From positions 1-6,076 of the forward strand of contig CAJBMR010000376.1 of the NCBI GenBank assembly GCA_903954205.1: 6,076 nucleotides of DNA, in the 5' to 3' direction. The translations under genes were made by a program, and so were the position numbers. This document shows positions 1 through 5,589 of this stretch, one piece after another (within the stretch, counting starts at the first letter, position 1; each line of letters begins with the position of its first letter). The stretch is from an uncultured bacterium (GTDB lineage Bacteria > Actinomycetota > Actinomycetes > S36-B12). The notes beneath the pieces are model-generated. The model ran no database searches and was not told the DNA's origin. It saw nothing but the letters and a program-made list of their open reading frames with translations.

Positions 1-1118
1 CCGCCATTCTGATTCAGTAGCGCCGCAAGGTCATCCACGGACTGTTGAAGATCAACAACACCGGGGCCGAACGAGGGGTTCCCCTGACCCACCCCGAACA
101 CCTGGTTACCAATCAACCTCAGGGCCTGCTGCGGGCTTTGACCCACCAGATTCTTCTCGATCCAGCCCGGAGACGTAACCACCTGATACTCGTTCACGTA
201 CCGCTGAATCTCACTGACGTACAGGTTCCCTTCAGCCAGGAGCGTGTCGCAGGTTGCGAACGCCCCCGTCTGCTGGCTCTGGATAACGTCCTGCTGGATC
301 GTGGTGACTTGCTGAGAGATCTGATTGAGGTCGTTGATGATTTCTTGAAGGTCGGCGTCCACTGTCTGGAACTGCTGATTCACGTCGTCAGTGAGCTCTT
401 CGATCGGGTCTGCCTTCTTCTTCATGTCCGGAAAGAGGACATGAAGTATGGCGTCCATGCCGTCAGTCACCCTCGTACCAAGGTCTGCCTCAAGTACGCC
501 AACGACTGAAGTCTTCAAAATTCCCGTGGATTTCTTGACGAGGCTCGTTACTACATCACTAGAAACGGCATCCGCTCGAACCCCCTCACGGGGCGTCACC
601 GAGCGACCCGACCTCGACCGCTGCGGCTCCTGAACCGGCTCGTGCAGCACTCCATCTTGGGCCTGCTCGAACACCCGGTACGCGCCATCAATATCTGCGT
701 GTGGAGCCTTCGTCGGGGTGAGGGTGACCCGGAACGGCTTGCCGGTCCACATGGTTTTGCCGTCGCGCACCACACGCCAACGCAGCACCTGCGAACCCTC
801 GCCAGCGAGACGAACCGTCACGGAGACATTACCGGTCCTGTCGGACACAGCAGTCTTCACTTCTTGACGCTGCCCGTTCTTGATCTTCTCCAGAACGACA
901 AGACTGTTTTGGTACTTCACAGGGACCCTGCCAGAAATCTTTGAAGGCTTACCCTCCAGAAGTTTCGCCACAGTCGTCTGGCCAGCAGCAGCCGATGGCT
1001 TATTTGGGGCAACTTCCTGTGCCGAAGCAGCCGAGGCTGGAGGCGCGACCGCGGCCGCGGCCATAGCGAAGCAGGCCGAGGCCGCGAGTACCTTCGCGCG
1101 AGAAGCTCTTGGGTTCAT
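1..1118 (-). CDS. Secreted protein with beta-sandwich-like region and coiled coil, 3' end outside the window
   Basis: The frame is open from an ATG at 1118 to the window edge (372 codons visible, no stop), so the C-terminus is missing. Residues 1-30 form a signal peptide: basic start (R4, R7, K9), an Ala/Val-rich core, and an ASA cleavage site at about 28-30 or 31-33. Residues about 48-137 alternate polar and hydrophobic positions like an Ig-like or other beta-sandwich domain, ending in WTGKPFRVTLTPTK. Residues 160-180 are a polar linker. Residues 239-281 form a regular coiled coil, with I/V at 239, 246, 253, 260, 267 and 274 and T/F/L/L/V/V at 243, 250, 257, 264, 271 and 278. A Gln/Asn-rich, probably helical tail follows. 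C290 is the only visible cysteine after the signal peptide. A good Shine-Dalgarno supports the start. It lies 163 nt downstream of the kinase gene on the same strand. I do not recognise the family; an envelope, adhesin-like or helical toxin-like role is only speculation. Confidence 0.85.
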   Translation of the reverse strand, partial: MNPRASRAKVLAASACFAMAAAAVAPPASAASAQEVAPNKPSAAAGQTTVAKLLEGKPSKISGRVPVKYQNSLVVLEKIKNGQRQEVKTAVSDRTGNVSVTVRLAGEGSQVLRWRVVRDGKTMWTGKPFRVTLTPTKAPHADIDGAYRVFEQAQDGVLHEPVQEPQRSRSGRSVTPREGVRADAVSSDVVTSLVKKSTGILKTSVVGVLEADLGTRVTDGMDAILHVLFPDMKKKADPIEELTDDVNQQFQTVDADLQEIINDLNQISQQVTTIQQDVIQSQQTGAFATCDTLLAEGNLYVSEIQRYVNEYQVVTSPGWIEKNLVGQSPQQALRLIGNQVFGVGQGNPSFGPGVVDLQQSVDDLAALLNQNG

Positions 1119-1129
1119 GTTGCCAAAAT

Positions 1130-1138
1130 CCCCTTCCT
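1130..1138 (-). promoter_or_regulatory. Shine-Dalgarno site of the secreted coiled-coil protein
   Basis: On the minus strand this reads AGGAAGGGG, ending 11 nt before the ATG at 1118. The spacing is slightly long, but this is the clearest ribosome binding site in the window. It fixes the start just ahead of the signal peptide. Confidence 0.6.
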
Positions 1139-1198
1139 GGGATTGCAAGAGATCACCCGCCGAGGCCGCCCCGTGTCCTACTCGAGCGACTGTCTGTG

Positions 1199-1209
1199 AT
1201 GACGGTCAT
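1199..1209. repeat. Short palindrome ATGAC-G-GTCAT, candidate operator
   Basis: This is a perfect inverted repeat with 5-bp arms and a 1-nt centre, 80-91 nt upstream of the start of the secreted-protein gene. NarL/LuxR-type regulators commonly bind short inverted repeats, so it is a candidate site for the neighbouring response regulator. A palindrome this short can also arise by chance. Confidence 0.3.
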
Positions 1210-1249
1210 TTCGGAATCTATGGACAACTGGGAAGGCGACCCTGCCTTT

Positions 1250-1263
1250 GGGGGATATCCCCC
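1250..1263. repeat. Palindrome GGGGG-ATAT-CCCCC after the kinase gene
   Basis: This is a perfect 14-bp palindrome that begins 18 nt after the kinase stop codon and lies about 130 nt upstream of the secreted-protein gene. It could be a small transcription-attenuating hairpin (5-bp GC stem, 4-nt loop, no U-tract) or a protein binding site. The sequence alone does not decide between them. Confidence 0.35.
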
Positions 1264-1281
1264 GAGCGCCCTAGGGGAGGG

Positions 1282-3021
1282 TCACGCGGAGAGGAGGCGC
1301 GAGGGCAGGTTCGCTCGGAGTCGCTGGCCTTCAGGGCGGATCTCCAGTGCCCAGGAGGTGGCGCATTCGTCCAGTTGCCGCGTGCCGAGACCGGTCGAGC
1401 CGGAAGGGCGACCCTCCGCCTGGGTGGGGCTGCAGGTTTCCATATCCAGGATCACTTCACGGGCCGTGCTGTCCACCGACATGCGCAAGTCCACGCTCGC
1501 GGACTTCCCGTGGCGAATCGCGTTGGAGACGGACTCCGTCGCGATGGCAATCGTGCAGGCGCGCAGGGGCGCGTCATCCGCGACGAGTGCGGACACCTCT
1601 GGATCTACCGTCATCTCGATCCGGCAGACCCCGTCCCAGGTCGCCGAGATGCTCTGCAGGCCCACGTCGAGCGAGACGCTGTAGCGAGTCGCGTCGGCGA
1701 GCACGTCGATTTCGCGTGCGACGTCACGGCGGAGCCGCTCGATGAGATCCGGTGTCACGTCACCTGTCTTCATCGCCGCATCCAGTTTAAGGGCCGCAGC
1801 GGCGATCGCGGTCTGGACAGGGCCGTGCAGGGCTCGCGACAGGGCCTTGTCCTGGAACCACCGCACCTGGTTGACCAGAGCGAGATTGCGTCGCAATTGG
1901 ACTGCAGCGGTCTCTAGTCGTGCGATGGTGATCCGGCGGTCGGCATCGAGTGCGGCATTGACAGTCGCGGCGAGTGAGAGGAACACCACGAAGAAGATCG
2001 AGCCCAGCACCGTGCCCAGCAGGACCGGCTCCCGTGCCACCAGTGCGAAGGCCATAGCGCCGACCGTCACCCCGCAGGCTGCGGTGGCGAGGAGAAGGAT
2101 GGTGAGGCGCGCGCGCAGGCCGCGCTGCCCGAGTGCCCTGGCAGCAAGCGGATTCGCGGCGCTGAGCACGAGGAAGGTGACGACAGGGATGGCCAGGAAT
2201 CGCAGCGTTGCCGGCGGGTAGAGAGCGATCGCGGCGAAAATGATGGGCAGCATCAGCAGAGAAACTGCAAGCGGGCGAAAGGGCTGGCCGCGGGCGGCGA
2301 GGCCGAGGACCCTGGGCCACGACACGGTGATGCTGGTGCGAGGAACCGGCTCCGATGCCGTAGCCGCGGCATCGGCCAACTCGTGACTGAGGGGTCGCAC
2401 CACATCACGGGCGAGGCGTTCGAGCGACTCGACACCGCCGCCGGCGTCCACTGACTGGAGCCCGGCGAGCTCGTCCTCAAGGATCCCGCGTACCGCCTGC
2501 ACCGATCGCTCGCCTCGTTCCCCGATGTCGACACGGGCGTCTTCGACGCTCCGCGCGAGTGCCGCCTGGGTCTCGTCAAGTTCCTGGATGCGGCGGCGTT
2601 GCTCGCGCGCGCTGCTCACTGCGTACGCCGTGATAGCGAAAACCAGGCCCATCGTCCCGAAGGACCCAAGGGCGCGCCCCAGCCAGAGCGCGGCCGCGGG
2701 ACCCAGGAGCCAGACATACGCATACCCGACAGCCAGGGTCCGAGCGGTCGCGCCGATGCCGAAGGCCGCCAGCACGACGACGGCGATGGCGGTGCGCCGC
2801 TCCGGGTCCATCCGCAAAGCGATCCTGCGTGCGAGGAGGAGCGGTGCCCACGCGATCACTTGACCAACGCCCAGGATGCTGAGCCTGGCGACCCAGGAGA
2901 CGCCGCTCGGCATGACGACAAGTCCGCCGATGATGGCTGCCGCGAAGGTCAGCCAGAAGGACAGCCACGTGACCGCGTCGGCGGAGCCGATGCGCCAAAG
3001 CGCCTGCCTTAGCCCATTCAT
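1282..3021 (-). CDS. Membrane sensor histidine kinase of a two-component system
   Basis: A 579-residue kinase that should autophosphorylate and pass phosphate to the regulator encoded just upstream. The ATG at 3021 overlaps the regulator stop codon as ATGA, implying translational coupling; the frame is open further upstream, but that part lies inside the regulator gene. The N-terminal half has about five membrane helices (about 18-36, 47-64, 77-97, 100-115, 121-136). A charged helical cytosolic stretch follows (138-245), then four more helices (251-268, 273-290, 305-325, 331-353). The phosphoacceptor region is at 391-405 with RALHGPVQ (H399), a HisKA_3-like HG variant of the usual HD. The ATPase domain has an N-box at about 496-504 (E496, N500, H504) and a glycine box GSTGLG at 541-546. 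The canonical DxGxG aspartate box is not obvious; the place reads DMETCSPTQAEG. There is no extracellular sensor domain of any size, so the signal is probably sensed within the membrane or through a partner. Confidence 0.92.
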   Translation of the reverse strand: MNGLRQALWRIGSADAVTWLSFWLTFAAAIIGGLVVMPSGVSWVARLSILGVGQVIAWAPLLLARRIALRMDPERRTAIAVVVLAAFGIGATARTLAVGYAYVWLLGPAAALWLGRALGSFGTMGLVFAITAYAVSSAREQRRRIQELDETQAALARSVEDARVDIGERGERSVQAVRGILEDELAGLQSVDAGGGVESLERLARDVVRPLSHELADAAATASEPVPRTSITVSWPRVLGLAARGQPFRPLAVSLLMLPIIFAAIALYPPATLRFLAIPVVTFLVLSAANPLAARALGQRGLRARLTILLLATAACGVTVGAMAFALVAREPVLLGTVLGSIFFVVFLSLAATVNAALDADRRITIARLETAAVQLRRNLALVNQVRWFQDKALSRALHGPVQTAIAAAALKLDAAMKTGDVTPDLIERLRRDVAREIDVLADATRYSVSLDVGLQSISATWDGVCRIEMTVDPEVSALVADDAPLRACTIAIATESVSNAIRHGKSASVDLRMSVDSTAREVILDMETCSPTQAEGRPSGSTGLGTRQLDECATSWALEIRPEGQRLRANLPSRLLSA

Positions 3022-3668
3022 GGACGCTCGGGGATCCCTGCCACAGCGATGTAACGGCGAGTGGCTTCGACCCTGGGGTTGACATTGCCCTTGGTGTCGA
3101 TGTCCAAAGCCCGAAAGACCTCGGCGCACCAACGCTCGACGGTCGTCTGACTCGCGTTCTTCATCTTCCCGATCTGGTCGTTGGTGTAGCCGATGGCGAT
3201 GAGGCGCAGGATCTCAAGATGCTTGGCATCCAGCCCGGCCACGAGAGCGGTGGCTTCGAGGTCGTGGCGCACCTCTTCGGATCGATCAGTCATGACGGCA
3301 TTGATGCAGGCGAGCAGGTAGCCGGTGTCACGCACGAGGTCCTTGCGGAGAAAGCCGCATCCGGGCGGAAGATCCGCACCGGACAAGCCAGCCGCCTGCG
3401 CCGTCGGGTGCTTGGTGAGGAAGATGATCGCGATCTCTGGACTTTTGTGATGGAGGGCGTACGCCAGATCTACCCCGGAAGGGCCCTCCCCCAGGGAGAT
3501 GTCCAGCAGCACCGCATCGGGATCGAAGTCTCGAATGGCTTCACGGGCTCCGATGACGTTGGCCGCGGTCTCCACCTCGAATCCATGGGAGACGAGCGTC
3601 TCGGACAACAACGATGCGAGAAGGTCCTCATCTTCGACTATGAGGATCCTTCGGCCCTCGGGGAACAT
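3018..3668 (-). CDS. NarL/LuxR-type response regulator
   Basis: A DNA-binding response regulator of 216 residues if started at the ATG at 3668. The receiver domain (about 7-128) begins RRILIVEDED with acidic residues E12/D13, phosphoacceptor D56 in DAVLLDIS, T85 in FLTK and K109 in FLRKD; all the switch residues are present. A LuxR-type helix-turn-helix follows at about 144-206 (GLDAKHLEILRLIAIGYTND, then SQTTVERWCAEVFRALDID). The frame stays open to a GTG at 3749, which would add 27 residues. I prefer 3668 because receivers normally begin a few residues before this first strand, and because a TANNNT box sits 7 nt upstream of that ATG. The longer form has only a distant AAGGA. The gene overlaps the kinase gene by 4 nt, so the two make a matched pair. 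Its targets are unknown; the secreted-protein gene downstream is a natural candidate. Confidence 0.93.
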   Translation of the reverse strand: MFPEGRRILIVEDEDLLASLLSETLVSHGFEVETAANVIGAREAIRDFDPDAVLLDISLGEGPSGVDLAYALHHKSPEIAIIFLTKHPTAQAAGLSGADLPPGCGFLRKDLVRDTGYLLACINAVMTDRSEEVRHDLEATALVAGLDAKHLEILRLIAIGYTNDQIGKMKNASQTTVERWCAEVFRALDIDTKGNVNPRVEATRRYIAVAGIPERP

Positions 3669-3675
3669 GCAGCAG

Positions 3676-3681
3676 AGGATA
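3676..3681 (-). promoter_or_regulatory. Candidate -10 box of a leaderless promoter for the response regulator
   Basis: The minus strand reads TATCCT followed by exactly 7 nt and then the ATG at 3668. That spacing would place the transcript start at or next to the start codon. No Shine-Dalgarno is seen between them and no convincing -35 box lies upstream. This is inference from one hexamer and its spacing. Confidence 0.35.
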
Positions 3682-3730
3682 GAGGGTGAGCGCGGGTCCC
3701 CCACGCCACTCGATTCAACGACGAATTCCC

Positions 3731-3769
3731 CGCCAAGGGCCCTCTCCACTCACGCGAAGGTCCTTGGCG
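3731..3769. repeat. 8-bp inverted repeat in the hydrolase-regulator gap
   Basis: CGCCAAGG (3731-3738) is matched by CCTTGGCG (3762-3769) across a 23-nt spacer. It lies about 60-100 nt upstream of the preferred regulator start and about 80 nt after the hydrolase stop. It could be an operator for autoregulation or a secondary hairpin; the long spacer makes it a weak terminator. Confidence 0.3.
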
Positions 3770-3807
3770 ATTCCTCGCACACCCTCGTAGGACCCCTAGA
3801 AGCGGCT

Positions 3808-3833
3808 GCCTCGCGGGCGAGAACTCCCGAGGC
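3808..3833 (-). terminator. Probable terminator hairpin of the secreted hydrolase gene
   Basis: GCCTCGCGGG (3808-3817) pairs with CCCGAGGC (3826-3833), giving an 8-bp GC-rich stem with a 2-nt bulge and an 8-nt loop. It begins 18 nt after the hydrolase stop codon. There is no U-tract, which is common for actinobacterial terminators. Confidence 0.45.
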
Positions 3834-3850
3834 GCCCCACCGCGCGGAGA

Positions 3851-5335
3851 CTAGGGGTAGACCAACGGGCAGGCCACGGACCGTGGCGGCAACGTGCGAT
3901 AGAGCAGGTACGGCGTCACCGCCGCATCCACGCACGCCGACGGACCTCCATAGGTGACGTGCTGCGTGCCCGCGTAGGTGACCATCGATGACCCCGTGAA
4001 GCCGTTGGCCGTTTCACGCGCTCCGAGCCAAGGCGTCCTGTTGTCCCCCACGGCGTTGACGATGACCGGGGGCGTCGGCAGGCGCAGAGTGCCGGTCAGA
4101 GGTGGCACGGACATGCCCAGCGGGGGCAACCCCGCGCACTGCCCACCCTCGCCCAACGACGGCATGCCGAGCGCAGTCCCGCCCACCTTCGCCGCTTGCT
4201 CGGCGGCACCGGCGACCACCCGCGCGCTCGGACGGTCATGCATGTCAGAGCAGTTCACGAAATGGAAGGCCGGATTGCTACCGCCCTCGGAGCGGGTCGT
4301 CGCAGCACTGGACGCGATGCGCTGGGCGGCATCTCGGCTGACGGCTCGCGCGTTGCGGATCGACTCGTACAGCACATGAAGCAGTTCCTTGGCCTCGTCC
4401 CACTTCTGTTGGTACGCCGCGTTATTCACCAGGTAGCTGGACACAGACCATCTGTCGAGGGTGCCGCCATCCTGCGTGGAAATCGTCTGCCTCTCAAGGA
4501 AGTTCATCACGGTCCGATAGGCGCGCTTGCTCTTGGCGCCGAAGGCTCCGAGCATGGTCTGGATGGCTGTGGCGTCGTCCCAGATGTGCTCGCGCGCGTA
4601 GTCGCCTACGGACGGGGTCGGGGTGATGGTGCCGTCGAGCACGAGCGCACGCAGGTGCTGCGGGAACTGCTGGGCATAGGCGCGACCAACCGTCGTGCCG
4701 TAGCTCATACCCCAGAAGGAGATCTTCTCGACTCCTAGGGCGCGGCGCAGGGAATCCATGTCGCGAATGACCTGCCAGGTGCCGACGTAGCCCGCATCGG
4801 CCTCATTCGCCTGAAGGCACTCCTGCAACGCCTCCGACATGGCGTCCATGTACTGAGTGGTGACCGCCTCCCAATCCACGGCGCCCGTCAGCGGCGGCTT
4901 CGGATTGGGCGTGCGACACGGAGTGAACGCGGGCTGGGAGCTGCCAACGCCGCGGGGATCGAAGGTCACGACGTCGAAGGAGTCACGCACCTCCTTCGGC
5001 AGTCCTCGCTGCACGAATCGCACTGCATCCAGCCCGGCGCCACCGGGGCCTCCGGGGTTGAACATCAGCACACCCCGAGTGGGCGCCACTTCCGCTCGGA
5101 TGCGCGCGACGGCAATTCGATAGCTGCCGGCACTCGGGCGCGCCCAGTCGCGTGGCACCCGCAGGAAGGCGCAATCTGCGCCCTCAAGGTTGCCACCCTG
5201 ACACTTCTTCCACTTGAGGGCAGGCTCCGCCTTGGCCTGAGCTACGGGCGCGGGTGCCGGGTCGGTCGCCGCCACCGCGGGCACGCCGACCAGGGACAAC
5301 ATCAGGACAAGAGTGACGGCAACGACTCGACGCAT
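3851..5335 (-). CDS. Secreted alpha/beta-hydrolase, tripeptidyl-aminopeptidase (SlpD/SlpE/TAP) type
   Basis: A 494-residue exported serine hydrolase that probably removes short peptides from the N-terminus of proteins outside the cell, as family members do. Residues 1-22 or 1-23 are a signal peptide (RR at 2-3, Val/Leu-rich core, AVA-type cleavage site), with no lipobox. The oxyanion loop NPGGPGGAG is at about 94-102. The nucleophile elbow GMSYGT carries Ser211. The acid is Asp431 in VGDNRTP, and His459 lies in GTQHVTYGG within the TAP-like C-terminal segment that ends in a cysteine-containing tail. The predicted protein has eight cysteines (45, 55, 140, 173, 362, 400, 468, 489), all past the signal peptide and so able to form disulfides. 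I chose the ATG at 5335 because the signal peptide begins there. In-frame ATGs at 5356 and 5437 would put extra residues ahead of it, and 5437 falls inside the tRNA terminator. The substrate cannot be read from the sequence. It appears to be a stand-alone gene. Confidence 0.92.
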   Translation of the reverse strand: MRRVVAVTLVLMLSLVGVPAVAATDPAPAPVAQAKAEPALKWKKCQGGNLEGADCAFLRVPRDWARPSAGSYRIAVARIRAEVAPTRGVLMFNPGGPGGAGLDAVRFVQRGLPKEVRDSFDVVTFDPRGVGSSQPAFTPCRTPNPKPPLTGAVDWEAVTTQYMDAMSEALQECLQANEADAGYVGTWQVIRDMDSLRRALGVEKISFWGMSYGTTVGRAYAQQFPQHLRALVLDGTITPTPSVGDYAREHIWDDATAIQTMLGAFGAKSKRAYRTVMNFLERQTISTQDGGTLDRWSVSSYLVNNAAYQQKWDEAKELLHVLYESIRNARAVSRDAAQRIASSAATTRSEGGSNPAFHFVNCSDMHDRPSARVVAGAAEQAAKVGGTALGMPSLGEGGQCAGLPPLGMSVPPLTGTLRLPTPPVIVNAVGDNRTPWLGARETANGFTGSSMVTYAGTQHVTYGGPSACVDAAVTPYLLYRTLPPRSVACPLVYP

Positions 5336-5342
5336 ATCGCGA

Positions 5343-5348
5343 ACACTA
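5343..5348 (-). promoter_or_regulatory. Candidate -10 box of a leaderless promoter for the hydrolase
   Basis: The minus strand reads TAGTGT, then 7 nt, then the ATG at 5335. This is the same geometry as ahead of the response regulator. No Shine-Dalgarno precedes this ATG and no clear -35 is seen. It helps support the 5335 start, but it is a weak signal on its own. Confidence 0.3.
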
Positions 5349-5434
5349 GGGGTCATGCGAGGCCCGTACCGGAGAACGGCAAGAAGGCGCTGGGAGCCGC
5401 CGGTGCACTCCTCCCTAAGCCCGGGCATGGTCAA

Positions 5435-5476
5435 CATGCAGATGGGGACACCCCAAGGGGTGTCCCCATCTGCATG
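5435..5476 (-). terminator. Perfect 20-bp inverted repeat at the tRNA-Ser 3' end, probable terminator
   Basis: The arms 5435-5454 and 5457-5476 are exact reverse complements separated by AA (TT on the minus strand). They would form a very stable stem containing GGGGACACCCC-type runs. Read on the minus strand, the first arm begins with the last two bases of the tRNA CCA. The following sequence is TTGACC, so there is no U-tract. The most economical reading is a tRNA terminator that also separates the tRNA from the hydrolase gene. Confidence 0.7.
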
Positions 5477-5564
5477 GCGGTGGCGGTGGGATTTGAACCC
5501 ACGGTGGAGTTACCCCCACACACGCTTTCGAGGCGTGCTCCTTTGGCCGCTCGGACACGCCACC
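5475..5564 (-). tRNA. tRNA-Ser(CGA)
   Basis: A 90-nt tRNA that reads UCG codons. The acceptor stem GGTGGCG (from 5564) pairs with CGCCACC, followed by discriminator G and encoded CCA (5477-5475). The anticodon stem is CACGC/GCGTG around the loop CTCGAAA, giving anticodon CGA. A long variable arm with GTGG/CCAC pairing is typical of class II serine tRNAs. The T arm is GTGGG-TTCAAAT-CCCAC. It starts 26 nt after the reactivase stop codon and may be partly co-transcribed with that gene. Confidence 0.97.
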
Positions 5565-5571
5565 GTCGAAG

Positions 5572-5577
5572 AGGGTA
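5572..5577 (-). promoter_or_regulatory. Candidate -10 box for tRNA-Ser
   Basis: The minus strand reads TACCCT, 7 nt before the first base of the mature tRNA. The gap between the preceding gene and the tRNA is only 25 nt, so any dedicated promoter must extend into the coding end of that gene. No good -35 match is seen at 16-18 nt. Read-through from the upstream gene is the alternative. Confidence 0.3.
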
Positions 5578-5589
5578 CACATCGCCCCC

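Noticed and set aside
45..944. Plus-strand open frames opposite the secreted coiled-coil gene
   Set aside because: They are shadows of a minus-strand gene with a clear signal peptide, heptad repeat and Shine-Dalgarno; none shows a domain or a ribosome site.
880..1917. Long plus-strand open frame (345 codons) antisense to the secreted-protein start, the gap and the kinase 3' end
   Set aside because: It crosses two genes and a non-coding gap, its translation is low-complexity Arg/Gly/Ala-rich without any domain, and long antisense frames are expected in GC-rich DNA.
1787..2579. Minus-strand frames inside the kinase gene (177 and 108 codons)
   Set aside because: They are out-of-frame shadows of the kinase, Arg/Pro-rich, with no ribosome site and no recognisable motif.
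3022..3132. Upstream extension of the kinase to an ATG at 3132
   Set aside because: The extra 37 residues lie inside the regulator's DNA-binding domain gene and look like out-of-frame translation; the ATGA overlap at 3018-3021 is a better start.
5411..5420. Shine-Dalgarno-like AGGGAGGAG on the minus strand between the tRNA terminator and the hydrolase
   Set aside because: No ATG, GTG or TTG follows at a usable distance except a GTG touching the motif itself, which opens only a frame of about 20 codons.
5336..5437. Upstream extension of the hydrolase to ATGs at 5356 or 5437
   Set aside because: Both would place residues ahead of a textbook signal peptide, and 5437 lies within the tRNA terminator hairpin.
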